The notes below the pieces were generated by a model that saw nothing but the letters and a program-made list of their open reading frames with translations, ran no database searches and was not told the origin of the DNA. This document shows positions 52,590-62,189 of a DNA stretch of 64,000 nt, piece after piece. Both the position numbers and the translations under genes were made by a program. The DNA comes from G963663615 sp963663615 (GTDB lineage Bacteria > Bacteroidota > Ignavibacteria > Ignavibacteriales > Melioribacteraceae). Location of the stretch: assembly GCA_963663615.1 (NCBI GenBank), contig OY760517.1, positions 4,092,001 to 4,156,000 on the forward strand, read 5' to 3'. How positions within the stretch are numbered: the stretch's first letter is position 1; each line of letters opens with the position of its first letter.

Positions 52590-55138
52590 TATAATCCCAG
52601 ATTTGTATTAAAATATGCTGAACGCGTTTCGGGTGTAGTGGCAACAATTATTTCGAATTTAATTGTATCGTTAAAACTGTTAAGAAATAAACCAACACCA
52701 TACGATTCATGCAAAATACCAGATGTATCGTTTTTACTAAATACACGACCTGCACCACCAAGCAGCAACAGACCAGTTTTTGCTTTTAACAGGTAAAAAA
52801 GTTCGGTTATATAAACATTAGCCTTTAACATAGAAAACAAATAGGCATCCCCCGAAAACCTTTCGGAGCGGTAACCGGGTAGGGTTTCGGTTCCACCCAA
52901 AAAAACTGCTTCAAAGAATGGATAATCATACCAAAGCCGTTTACCACCTGCTTTAAGATTAAATGTGGTTGTTGTAAAGGATTTTAGTGTATAATAGCTG
53001 TCGAACTCAAAACCTGCCTTGTAAAATACATTCTTGTTGTTGAGTGTTACAGGATAAATATCAACATGAGTAAAAAGACGAGTGCCGTAAAGAGGAAAGT
53101 CTTCATTATCACGAGTATCCAGAAAACCATAAAAGCCAAATCCAGCTTCCTTAAACCCGTTTAGTCCAATATTATTACCCGGGAAATTATTCATCATAAC
53201 CGGATTAGGATTAGAATCAATATATCTGTAAAAGGCTCTACCACCAATTCCGAGTATATCGCTAATATTAAACGTAATTCTTGTGTCTATTTCAAGCACT
53301 TCCTGGTTTAGATTATAAACACCATCATTATAATTTTCATCGGTATATAAAGTATTATTACCGTAACCGTAATATTTCGATTGTACAGATTCAGATTTTT
53401 CAAAATAGAGCTCAACAACAGCTGAGGGAACAAGGTAGTTAAATATACCTTCAAACCTGAACTGGTAACCGCCACGCCGCGTAAAAAACAAACCGGATAC
53501 ACCAATGTCATAATCAAAAGGCTCCTTAAGGTAATCGTATTTAACCAAATGGGGTTTTAATCCCCAAATAATACCATCATCACGTGAATAGTTTAATATT
53601 GGTGAAATAAGAAAACCAAATCCACGTTGCTTCTGCGAGGATGGAAATACCGAGTACTCGAACTGTGGTCTTTCAGGTTTCTTTTCAACAAACACCGTAG
53701 AAATACCCGGAAATAAACTACTTGTTGACTTATCATCATAAAAGTAGTTTTTATCCCTGCCAACACTGATGGGAATAAAACCCAGCAAGTTACCTGAATA
53801 TCTTGAACTATCGGTATAGGAATCTTCACCCTGTTCACCAATTACTCTTAAAATGGGTCCATTGGTGGTATTACCATTTAAGAATACTTCATCATTACCG
53901 CTACCCAGATAGGTATAAATTTCATCACTAATGTTGTTATCGAACGTTTTGGTAAATGCACCCTCTTTTTCTGTAACTATTTTAATTTTTGTGGTGTTAC
54001 CGGTTCTTTCAACAAAAAGAGTATCATCTTTGGATGAGCCGTAAATTTCAGGAGCCTCATTTATATACTTGTAAAACTCTTGCGAAAAACTTTTTAATTC
54101 ATCACGTCTGCTTTTCAGTAATTCAAAAATTTCAATACCTGCAATGTTAAATACTTCATTGGGTAATTGTTGTGCAGCGTCAAAAAGCAGCTTGTCTGTA
54201 AGTCTATTTATAAGCTCATTAGTTGCATCCTGCCATTTCTGCTTATCCAGCATGGAAAGTATTTTACGGTCAACAAACCTGTTGTTCCATGTTATACTTT
54301 CAACCGGGGGTAAACTATTGTTAAATGAGTTCCATTGTGGTGCAATGTTGGTAAACCCTACTGGCAGCATTCCTGAAAATTTTGAGAACGCATAAAAATA
54401 GTTTCCAGAAAGAGGTACAAGCTGACTATCAGGCACACTAAACTCCCAATGGCTTTCCATTGGTTTGGCTTCCCAACTATTTAACAATACATCCATCAAG
54501 CGGTACTTTAAATATGCGGCACTGTTAACATGGAAATGTTTGTCGGAACCTTTAGTTATAATGTCTCTGGTTTTTAGTGTATTGGTTTTATTGGGTATAT
54601 GTTGGGTAAGGAAACCAGCCTGAGTATCCAGAAAAGGGTATTTGGAGCTATCAGCATTATCAAGCTTAAGTGCAGCCAATTGTGGAATTTCTGAATTAAA
54701 TCCGGTATGCTTTAGCAAATACTTCGAAATAATTACCCCATACGGAAATTTACTTGTCTTCTTGTCAATAGTTAAATCGGAAATAAATAACTGGTAATCA
54801 CTCTGGTTGGGCTTAATTTCAAGTTTGCCGTATAAAGTTCTAAACTTGTATTGTTTCCTGTTTTTGCCTGTCAGGAAACCTGTATATCCAAAAGGGGAAT
54901 AGGTTAAACTATCTACCCTGAAACCACCGGAAAAACTATCCTGAAAAACAAGTGGTATCCTAACCTCTGTTTCCCAAACTTGTTTCCACTGTTCGCCAGT
55001 AACAGCATCTCGCAAAAAATCAAATTCATATCCATTTTCAACATCACCAAAATTTGTTACCAGAAAAAGACTGTCCTGGGCAAAAACGGCAGAAGCAAAA
55101 ATCAAAAGGGCAAATAAACTATTCTTCATCATATTCAT
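52589..55138 (-). CDS. Outer-membrane barrel with degenerate kinase-like domain (pseudokinase paralogue)
   Basis: 849 residues, a paralogue of the downstream gene across its whole length. Signal peptide ends VFAQ (about 21). The kinase-like region is preserved in overall shape (SGGFRVDSL; QYKFRTLYGK) but the catalytic segments are changed: DWDRH is replaced by SWEAK (221-225), and PRDRDQ by PLSGNYFYAF (242-251). The C-terminal barrel (about 540-849) is intact. So it would be an inactive or structurally altered partner. It overlaps the preceding SdiA-regulated-like gene by 20 bases. Confidence 0.65.
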   Translation of the reverse strand: MNMMKNSLFALLIFASAVFAQDSLFLVTNFGDVENGYEFDFLRDAVTGEQWKQVWETEVRIPLVFQDSFSGGFRVDSLTYSPFGYTGFLTGKNRKQYKFRTLYGKLEIKPNQSDYQLFISDLTIDKKTSKFPYGVIISKYLLKHTGFNSEIPQLAALKLDNADSSKYPFLDTQAGFLTQHIPNKTNTLKTRDIITKGSDKHFHVNSAAYLKYRLMDVLLNSWEAKPMESHWEFSVPDSQLVPLSGNYFYAFSKFSGMLPVGFTNIAPQWNSFNNSLPPVESITWNNRFVDRKILSMLDKQKWQDATNELINRLTDKLLFDAAQQLPNEVFNIAGIEIFELLKSRRDELKSFSQEFYKYINEAPEIYGSSKDDTLFVERTGNTTKIKIVTEKEGAFTKTFDNNISDEIYTYLGSGNDEVFLNGNTTNGPILRVIGEQGEDSYTDSSRYSGNLLGFIPISVGRDKNYFYDDKSTSSLFPGISTVFVEKKPERPQFEYSVFPSSQKQRGFGFLISPILNYSRDDGIIWGLKPHLVKYDYLKEPFDYDIGVSGLFFTRRGGYQFRFEGIFNYLVPSAVVELYFEKSESVQSKYYGYGNNTLYTDENYNDGVYNLNQEVLEIDTRITFNISDILGIGGRAFYRYIDSNPNPVMMNNFPGNNIGLNGFKEAGFGFYGFLDTRDNEDFPLYGTRLFTHVDIYPVTLNNKNVFYKAGFEFDSYYTLKSFTTTTFNLKAGGKRLWYDYPFFEAVFLGGTETLPGYRSERFSGDAYLFSMLKANVYITELFYLLKAKTGLLLLGGAGRVFSKNDTSGILHESYGVGLFLNSFNDTIKFEIIVATTPETRSAYFNTNLGL

Positions 55139-55964
55139 ATATTGTTAACAGGGGCTTTTTCCCCGATGCTTCATCGCTAATAATCATCGAATTATTTTTC
55201 AGAAAGGTTATTCCTTCCGGTTGCAGATGTTCTTTTCTATTCAGTTTTCTAAAATTTATAACTTCCCCGGCAGTTGTTATTTCCAAAATTGAGTGTGTGC
55301 GAGAAGAAAGAATAAAGTAGCTTCCGGAAGTGTTATTTAGCTCAATACCGCTCGGGTAAAATTTCTTTTCTCCGAACCTCTCCTTCAATTCAATAATATT
55401 TATAATTAAGGTTTTTCCAAAATCTATTTTTTGAGAATTAAGCGAATAGAAAAATATAGTCCTTTCTTTATCCTCAAAGGGGTCTTCCTTGGCTGCAATT
55501 ATTAATGCATTTTGGGAGGCATTGTAACATAATCCCTCAATATCATATCCATCATCAAGACCGGTAAAATATCTTCTGAACGCCACCTTGCCTTTATCTG
55601 ATTTGCGAAAAGAATAGATTACACCGTCACTTGTAATAATATAAACCGAATCACCTTTAACAGCAATTCCTTCAAAATCGGCTCTAATCTTGCCCTCAAG
55701 TTCAAATTGATTTAATATTTTACCTTTTGCGGGGTTAAGCTCGTAAACTATACCTTTTTCATCATCATGGCATAGAATTGTTCCGTTTTCGGTTGCTGCC
55801 AATCCCGAAATTTCATCAAGCTTTTTCGTAAGTTTAATCTGTTCGCTGTGTTTACTCTTTAGGTCATACTTTTCAAGTGAGCCGGTTTGTGCACATCCGG
55901 CAGCTGTAAACATTAAATAGGCAGCAACAAGTAATATTGGTTTAAAATATTCATTCACAATCAT
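55119..55964 (-). CDS. SdiA-regulated-like lipoprotein (beta-propeller)
   Basis: 281 residues. Lipoprotein signal ending TAAGC (Cys24). The phrases LDEISGLAATENGTILCHDD, ADFEGIAVKGDSVYIITSDG, DIEGLCYNASQNALIIA and LQPEGITFLKNNSMIISDEA match the SdiA-regulated domain, a six-bladed propeller. Function unknown; such proteins occur with outer-membrane or surface genes. Its ATG overlaps the stop of the TetR pseudogene by four bases (ATGA), and its end overlaps the next gene by 20. Confidence 0.8.
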   Translation of the reverse strand: MIVNEYFKPILLVAAYLMFTAAGCAQTGSLEKYDLKSKHSEQIKLTKKLDEISGLAATENGTILCHDDEKGIVYELNPAKGKILNQFELEGKIRADFEGIAVKGDSVYIITSDGVIYSFRKSDKGKVAFRRYFTGLDDGYDIEGLCYNASQNALIIAAKEDPFEDKERTIFFYSLNSQKIDFGKTLIINIIELKERFGEKKFYPSGIELNNTSGSYFILSSRTHSILEITTAGEVINFRKLNRKEHLQPEGITFLKNNSMIISDEASGKKPLLTIYEYDEE

Positions 55965-56595
55965 TTTTTAACAATCTCTTTAACTTTAATTATGGTAGCT
56001 TTTGTATCCTCAGGTGTTAAACCCAATCCCTGCAAATTAAATTCAATTACCTTCATTGCAAGGTATTCGGGGTCTTTTATTTCTTTCTCCTGCAAATATA
56101 GTTCAAGTACATTTAATCATGAACCTTGTACAGCAGAAATAAGTACATCAACAGGTATGTTTTTTGCTATTTCCGTACCATTAAGGTATTCATCAAACTT
56201 TTCCCTGTAAAGTTCAAACATTCGCTGTCTTGTCGAACTATCGAATTTACCCTGAAGCAGTTTGCGTGCAATTTCAATATTCTGGTACCAAAACAGTGTA
56301 AAAACATAAATATACACAGCAATTTTAACAAATGCTGTATATTCCTTTTTATTGGCAGCTACTATTTTTTTTATACCTGCTCGTCTATTTTTCTTGATAT
56401 TGCAAGGAGCAGGTATTCCTACGACTGGAAATAGAAATAATAATTACCAACCGAAGTTCCGGCTCTTTCAACAATATCCTTAATCGTTGTATTTTCGTAT
56501 TCCTTTGTTGTAAACAAATAGCGGGCAGCAGAAACTATGCTGTTCTCACGTTCCTGTTTTTTCTTGCGAGTTAGTTCAGTTTATCTGTAAGGCAC
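55961..56595 (-). pseudogene. Decayed TetR-family regulator at head of the barrel operon
   Basis: From GTG 56595 the minus strand encodes, with interruptions, a full-length TetR protein. HTH part: KKQERENSIVSAARYLFTTK, then IKDIVERAGTSVGNYYFYF. Later comes YREKFDEYLNGTEIAKNI, and a tail with DPEYLAMKVIEFNLQGLGL. Lesions: TAA at 56581-56583, TAG at 56419-56421, a frameshift near an eight-base T/A run at 56360-56373, and TGA at 56117-56119. Length without lesions would be about 211 residues, normal for TetR. The final stop overlaps the ATG of the next gene, so it was once translationally coupled. Sequencing error could explain at most one of the lesions. Confidence 0.85.
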
Positions 56596-56812
56596 TGTTT
56601 TCTCTTGCTTTACTAAAGATAACATAAAAGATAGAATTTAATTCGATACTTGTCAAATTATATAAAGGTCAAAATAGACCCGTTAACTAATTTTAGTTAT
56701 TTTACATGCAAATATATAAATGTCAATTAGTGTTTGGATCTGAAAAACATTTGACTTTATTAACAATTTTTTAATATTTGTGAAGTCTGATAAAAAACAA
56801 ACGGATTGAATA

Positions 56813-57817
56813 ATGCAAAGGTTAATGGTTCTTCTGATGTTCGTTACAAGCTTTACTGTAATATTGTCTCAAAAGGTTGAATATAGCGGTTACGGTGCAA
56901 CTGGTATTCGTTTTTACGACCGCAATATATTAAATGGTGTTAACCAGGAAACTTATTACCAGGGAAAAATACAGGCTGAAATAAAATACTCAAAAGAACT
57001 GGAAGCACAAATTGACCTTAGGGGAAATTCGATTGATAACTCCATAGAGTTGCGCGAGTTTTCAGTGAAGTTTGAATTTCTTGACAAACTAAAAATTAAA
57101 GTTGGTAATGTAAAGCGTCCGTTTGGATATGAGTACCTTATTAACAGGGAAAAGTTGTTAACAATTGAACGCAGTTTAATACAGGACAGAATTTCGGAAG
57201 CCGGATTTGGTACCCGTAGTGTAAGTTTACTATTGTACCACAAGTATAAAAAATCAGATAAGGATTTCCCATATACTTACTACTTTTCGTTTTTTAAGGA
57301 TAACTCACAGGTTACTGGTACTGCAACCCACCTGCGTTACCATTTAAACAAGGCTTTAAGTGTTGGTGGTAATTATATGTTCCAGGCTTACGGAGGCGAA
57401 ACCTCATTTAGTGTTCACGGTTTTGCTTTTGATGTTGGTTACGATGATGGCGATTTTGTGATTAATGCCGAAGTTACTGATGCTGACGATCCAATTGAAG
57501 GTAAAATAAAAAAACTTGCCGGTATTGATGATGATGTACAAATGTTTGGTGCCAAACTACTTGGTGCATACAAGTTTGATATTGACGGTAAAGTTGTTAA
57601 GGATATTGAGCCTGTTTTACTTACCGGTATATTTTATCCTGATACGGATATTCAGGATACACATATCATTCAAATGGTTGTTGGATTTAACCTATACTTC
57701 GATAAAAAAATTAGAGCAAGACTTAATGGTGACCTCCGTTTAACAAAAAACCAGTTTAATGAGGATTACACAACTAAAGAATCGCGTGGTGTTTTTGAAC
57801 TTCAGGTAAGGTTCTAA
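56813..57817 (+). CDS. Porin, phosphate-selective O/P-like
   Basis: 334 residues. Signal peptide ends ILSQK (about 20). The body is a strand-rich barrel with EYSGYGATGIRFYDRN at the first strands, KIKVGNVKRPFGYEYLINREKL in the region where OprO/OprP porins have their inward loop, and GVFELQVRF ending in Phe, the outer-membrane signature. It resembles phosphate-selective porins O/P. It starts a three-gene plus-strand operon with CotH-type kinase and PAP2 genes (1- and 19-base gaps). Confidence 0.75.
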   Translation: MQRLMVLLMFVTSFTVILSQKVEYSGYGATGIRFYDRNILNGVNQETYYQGKIQAEIKYSKELEAQIDLRGNSIDNSIELREFSVKFEFLDKLKIKVGNVKRPFGYEYLINREKLLTIERSLIQDRISEAGFGTRSVSLLLYHKYKKSDKDFPYTYYFSFFKDNSQVTGTATHLRYHLNKALSVGGNYMFQAYGGETSFSVHGFAFDVGYDDGDFVINAEVTDADDPIEGKIKKLAGIDDDVQMFGAKLLGAYKFDIDGKVVKDIEPVLLTGIFYPDTDIQDTHIIQMVVGFNLYFDKKIRARLNGDLRLTKNQFNEDYTTKESRGVFELQVRF

Positions 57818-57818
57818 A

Positions 57819-58937
57819 ATGAAAAAGTTATTACTTTTGCTCCTTATTGTTTTTGTATCCTCGTGCGATGATGATGGGTTAATGTTACCCTCCGATTCGC
57901 TTGAAGGGGTAAACAGACTGGAAATACATATTGATGCTGAACGCTACCAGAAGCTTTTTACAAACAAGCTTAATAATACAACGGTTTCCGGGTATATTTC
58001 CTACGGAGATGAAGTATATGAGTGTCTTCTGCGTTCTGCTGGTTCCGGATCACGTTACCATGCTCGCTGGGGATTTAAGGTTGATTTGCTAAATAACGCA
58101 ACAATTGAGGGGTTGAATAGCTTTAACCTTAGTTCACAAATTTTTGACCATACTTTACTTAATACACATATTGCTTCAAAAATGTATGAAGCATCCGGAT
58201 TCCCAATTTCGTTTAACAAGCATGTTTTCTTAAGAATAAATGGTAAGGACTTTGGTTTATACCCCATGCTGGAAAGAGTTGACAAAGAGTTTTTTGTTAA
58301 ACGTGGCATTCATATTTCCGAGCTATATAAATTAAGTTTTGAAGCTTCCTTTACATTTGAAAGCTTAAATTACCCCGAATATATTTTTGATAAAAAAATA
58401 CCAAAAAACGAAAGCTATACAACACTTAACCGCTTTATAAATGCTGTTGATACTTGCAATCCGGCATACTTGCCACAATCACTTTCCAAATTTCTTAACA
58501 TTGAAAACTATCTTCAATATCACGCTATTACCAGTATCCTAAATAATTATGATGCATTTACCAATAACTTTTACCTCTTTAGCAAGGAAGTTTACGGTCC
58601 GTTTAGCATTATACCTTGGGATTTTGATAAAGCTTTTACTCGTGAAGATGATAAAAAATTATATGGTGATAACGCTATAATCAGCAAACTTTTGGAAAAC
58701 TCTTATGTACGTAACAGGTATAAAGAAATTATGTTAAATATCCTTAATAGTACATTTACTGAGCAAAATTTATACATTGAAATTGATGCTATGTCTGCTT
58801 TAATTAGGGATGCATATAATTTAGACCCTTATTTGGGTTTAAATGGACGGTATAATTTCGATAATGAAGTTACTGATCTTAAAAATTATATTAAGAAACG
58901 CAGAGAATACCTGCTTAACGAACTGATGAATTTTTAA
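57819..58937 (+). CDS. CotH-family kinase lipoprotein
   Basis: 372 residues. Lipoprotein signal VSSC (Cys16) with Asp-rich next residues. CotH pattern: RYHARWGFKVDL (79-90), DFGLYPMLERVDKEFF, NNYDAFTNNFYLF (242-254) and IIPWDFDKAF (264-273), where the Asp pair is the metal site of this spore-coat-kinase-like fold. CotH proteins phosphorylate secreted proteins, and bacterial ones are often near polyphosphate genes. It overlaps closely with the porin (1-base gap) and precedes a PAP2 phosphatase. Confidence 0.87.
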   Translation: MKKLLLLLLIVFVSSCDDDGLMLPSDSLEGVNRLEIHIDAERYQKLFTNKLNNTTVSGYISYGDEVYECLLRSAGSGSRYHARWGFKVDLLNNATIEGLNSFNLSSQIFDHTLLNTHIASKMYEASGFPISFNKHVFLRINGKDFGLYPMLERVDKEFFVKRGIHISELYKLSFEASFTFESLNYPEYIFDKKIPKNESYTTLNRFINAVDTCNPAYLPQSLSKFLNIENYLQYHAITSILNNYDAFTNNFYLFSKEVYGPFSIIPWDFDKAFTREDDKKLYGDNAIISKLLENSYVRNRYKEIMLNILNSTFTEQNLYIEIDAMSALIRDAYNLDPYLGLNGRYNFDNEVTDLKNYIKKRREYLLNELMNF

Positions 58938-58956
58938 CATTCTTTAAGGAAATAAT

Positions 58957-59796
58957 TTGAGGATATACAAAGTATTTCTGCTCTCACTCGTCCTCATTTC
59001 AAATATATATTCACAAGGTTTTGCTGGTAATTTTTCTCCTCTTAACACTTTTAAAGATGTTCACGAAGGAATAATTTCTGCAACCGAATGGTACGATCTA
59101 CCATTAATAGGTGCGTTATATTATCGTAACATTGTAAACGGAAGTAATATTGGCGATAAAATTATCATGACTCCCGCCAGCTATGAAAGGGAGCTTTCTG
59201 ACCTTGTTGGAGAAACAGGACGATTTACACCTGGCAGTATGGATAAAAATTTATTGCCCGATATGATTATATACACCCGGTTTGCCAGTCTAATTGTGGC
59301 TGATTTTATCAATCCGGAGTTCGCATCACCACGCTCGTTTCAGAAAGTATTTCTGTTTCAAAAAAGTTTAACCTATACATATATTATTACCGAATATACC
59401 AAAAACCTGATTAAACGCACCAGACCTGATGGTACCAATGATAGGAGCTTCTTTAGCGGACATACATCTACAACTTTTGCTGCTGCTACGTTTCTGTGGC
59501 TGGAAAGCAATGAGCTTTTCGATAACTGGGAAGTAACCAAACATAACGATGTACTTCGCAAGTCGTTAAAAACAGCTTCACTAAGCTTGTTTTACGGTTG
59601 GGCATCATACGTTGGGTACAGCAGGATAAGAGATAAAAAACATTATGTTAGCGATGTGCTTGTAGGTGCTGCTGTTGGTAGTTTTATTTCATGGTTCCTT
59701 TTCGATAAATATCTTGCAAACCAAAACCTCCCTGCAGATTTTCAGCTTTTTCAATCTGACAAATCACTCAATATTGGATTTAAGATAAAATTGTAA
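58957..59796 (+). CDS. PAP2-family phosphatase, exported
   Basis: 279 residues from a TTG start; signal peptide ends at about SQGF (residue 22). The three PAP2 motifs are present: KNLIKRTRPDG (K-x6-R-P type), RSFFSGHTSTTF (S-G-H) and SRIRDKKHYVSDVLVG (S-R-x5-H-x3-D). It should hydrolyse lipid- or phospho-monoesters at the outer side of the envelope and pairs functionally with the CotH kinase and porin in the same operon. Confidence 0.88.
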   Translation: MRIYKVFLLSLVLISNIYSQGFAGNFSPLNTFKDVHEGIISATEWYDLPLIGALYYRNIVNGSNIGDKIIMTPASYERELSDLVGETGRFTPGSMDKNLLPDMIIYTRFASLIVADFINPEFASPRSFQKVFLFQKSLTYTYIITEYTKNLIKRTRPDGTNDRSFFSGHTSTTFAAATFLWLESNELFDNWEVTKHNDVLRKSLKTASLSLFYGWASYVGYSRIRDKKHYVSDVLVGAAVGSFISWFLFDKYLANQNLPADFQLFQSDKSLNIGFKIKL

Positions 59797-59969
59797 CGCT
59801 TATTTGCATATTATAACCCGCTTATTTTGTTTTAACAGCTTAAAGTAAAATAAGGAATATTGAAGCCAATCTTGACATGCCATACATAAGATAGTTGAAG
59901 TAAGATAAGCTTATAAAATTATCACGTAGTGATTATTCTTGTGTAGCCAGGTAAGTTGTAGTATTACAC

Positions 59970-60006
59970 TAAAAAAAACAAGGCACACCATTTGGTGTGC
60001 CTTGTT
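59970..60006 (-). terminator. Strong rho-independent terminator of the chemotaxis operon
   Basis: AACAAGGCACACCA (59977-59990) pairs perfectly with TGGTGTGCCTTGTT (59993-60006), a 14-bp stem with a tiny loop. On the minus strand eight T follow at once (59971-59978 as A). Confidence 0.95.
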
Positions 60007-60043
60007 AACTTCTATAGTGTTTATTTCAAGTAAAAAGGGTGCC

Positions 60044-62182
60044 TTAGTTATCGTAGTACATATTACCACTGCCAAGCATTTTGGTATCGCGACCGGAGTA
60101 TTCAAGTTGACGCGAGCCATTACCATTTGCTGTAGCAAGTTTGAATTTTTCAATCAAACCTTTCAGGTAATCTGTTTGTCTGTTTAATGTTTCAGATGCA
60201 TCGTTAATAAGATTAATACCTTCGGCAGTTTGAACAGTTACGTTTGTAATAGATGTAATATTTTGGCTAATCTGTTCACCGGCAGCTGATTGTTCTTCAC
60301 TTGCAGAGGCAAGCTGATTTACAATATCAGTAACTCTTTCCGAGTTAGTAATAATATCTTCAAGAGATTTACCGGCTTCATTAGCAAGCTCTTTGCCATT
60401 TTCAGCTTCAACAGTACCTGTTTTAATTGATTCAACAGCACCGTTAGTATCAGTCTGAATTTGTTTAATCATCTGACCAATTTCTTTTGTTGCCTTGGTA
60501 GTACGTTCGGCAAGTTTTCTAACCTCATCAGCAACCACAGCAAAACCACGACCATGTTCACCAGCACGTGCTGCCTCAATAGCTGCATTAAGTGCCAGAA
60601 GGTTAGTCTGGTCAGCAATATCTTCAATAACGCCAATAATTTCACCTATTTTGTCGCTACTTGCACCAAGATTTTTCATGGTGTCGGCAGATTTAACAAC
60701 TATTTCAGCAATGCGGTTAATACCTTCAATTGTTTTTAGTACAACCTTGCCGCCATTGGTAGCATTATCACCAGCTTTTTTGGCAATTTTAGAAGCTTCG
60801 GAAGCATTCTGGGTATTTTCCAAAATAGTTTGGGTCATTTCACTAACCGAGAACGCAATTTCATTAGCCTGCGTAGTCTGTTCGGAAGCACCGGCAGCCA
60901 TCTGTTCAACACTAGCCGAAATATCGCTTACAGAAACAGCAAGTTTACCTGAGCTTTCTGTAATTTCACCAAGCAACTGGTTAAGCGAATTAATAACATT
61001 ATTGATGTTGTTTTTAATAGTATCGTAATCGCCGTTGTAGGTACCGCTCATGTTGCGGGTAAGGTCTCCTTCAGCCATTGACTGAAGTACCTGACTGGCT
61101 TCATTGATTGGAGCAACAATTGCATCCAGAATAGAATTAGTACCGGCGATTATTTTTTTCCAACCGCCATTAAAAAGGTCTTCGCTACCTCTGAAACCAA
61201 GATTACCTTCCTGGTTAGCTTTAATTAGCTTGTCATTTTCTTCAAATAACAATTCAAATGTTTCAATTTCGCTATTAAAAGCTTTTGCAAGAGCATCCTG
61301 ATCTGAGGCAAGCGGTACTTTTTCGAAAACACCTTCAGCAATCTTTTCAGCAGCTCTAATCTTTTCGTTTTGTGCAACCTTTACATTTTCAACCATCTTA
61401 ACCAGATCGCCAAACTCATCTTCGCCTTTATAATCAATAGCGGCGTTAAAGTTACCCTGAACAAAGTAACCCAAAGCTTCCTTTAATTTGTTGATTGGTT
61501 TGGTAAGAGCCGGAGCAAGGAAAAATGTACAGAGAACAAAAGCAATAGTTCCGAATATTATTCCCCATATAATTACCATCTGACTTGAAGCAACCTGGTT
61601 TTCCATATCCTTGTCAAGTTCGGTAGCTTTACCCGAAAGTGTAACGATCATTTCCTGGAATATAGCTTCCATTTGGTTACCAACTTCCTGACCACTGGTA
61701 GCGGTTACAATAGCAGCCATTTCGTATTGCTGGGTAACAGCCGCACTAACAACGGCATCGGTTACTACGTTTTTGTAATTTCCCCAAATAGTAGAAACCT
61801 GCTTAAGTTTTTGGTTAATATCTTCACCAAAATCATACTGTTCCAAATCAACTAAAGCCTGGTCAATACTAAGTTTCTTTTGGTCAACCAAACCAAAGTC
61901 GCTTTTAAAATCGTCCATGTATTCGCCAAGCGAAAACTTGAACATAAGATTTTGGATCATTTGAAAATCAGAATAAATAGTTTCAATTTTGTTTGTTGGT
62001 TCAAGAAACTCTTTGAATATTTTGTTATTAGTTTCATGAAATGCGTTAATTTGATAAAAATTAAGTAATGCGATTAAGCCCGAGATAACCCCAATAAATG
62101 TAAAACCGAGCTGAATTTTCCTAACGAATTTAAGTTTGTTCCACGAAAATCCGGTTTTCTTGTTTTGTTCCATAAGCCCCAT
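60044..62182 (-). CDS. Methyl-accepting chemotaxis protein
   Basis: 712 residues from ATG 62182; ATG 62173 has a better GGGG site and may be the true start. Layout: TM1 (about 33-52), periplasmic four-helix-bundle sensor to about 200, TM2 (204-226), HAMP (about 228-280), a second HAMP-like segment with VLQSMAEGDLTRNMSG, then the signalling domain whose tip reads IADQTNLLALNAAIEAARAG, and the neighbouring ERTTKATKEI. It ends in a terminator at 59970-60006. No other chemotaxis gene lies nearby. It is seven bases after a secreted TonB_C protein gene. Confidence 0.92.
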   Translation of the reverse strand: MGLMEQNKKTGFSWNKLKFVRKIQLGFTFIGVISGLIALLNFYQINAFHETNNKIFKEFLEPTNKIETIYSDFQMIQNLMFKFSLGEYMDDFKSDFGLVDQKKLSIDQALVDLEQYDFGEDINQKLKQVSTIWGNYKNVVTDAVVSAAVTQQYEMAAIVTATSGQEVGNQMEAIFQEMIVTLSGKATELDKDMENQVASSQMVIIWGIIFGTIAFVLCTFFLAPALTKPINKLKEALGYFVQGNFNAAIDYKGEDEFGDLVKMVENVKVAQNEKIRAAEKIAEGVFEKVPLASDQDALAKAFNSEIETFELLFEENDKLIKANQEGNLGFRGSEDLFNGGWKKIIAGTNSILDAIVAPINEASQVLQSMAEGDLTRNMSGTYNGDYDTIKNNINNVINSLNQLLGEITESSGKLAVSVSDISASVEQMAAGASEQTTQANEIAFSVSEMTQTILENTQNASEASKIAKKAGDNATNGGKVVLKTIEGINRIAEIVVKSADTMKNLGASSDKIGEIIGVIEDIADQTNLLALNAAIEAARAGEHGRGFAVVADEVRKLAERTTKATKEIGQMIKQIQTDTNGAVESIKTGTVEAENGKELANEAGKSLEDIITNSERVTDIVNQLASASEEQSAAGEQISQNITSITNVTVQTAEGINLINDASETLNRQTDYLKGLIEKFKLATANGNGSRQLEYSGRDTKMLGSGNMYYDN

Positions 62183-62189
62183 CCGCGAA

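Noticed and set aside
56117..56434. Open frames on both strands inside the TetR region
   Set aside because: They are pieces of, or antisense to, the decayed TetR gene and make sense only when joined across the lesions.
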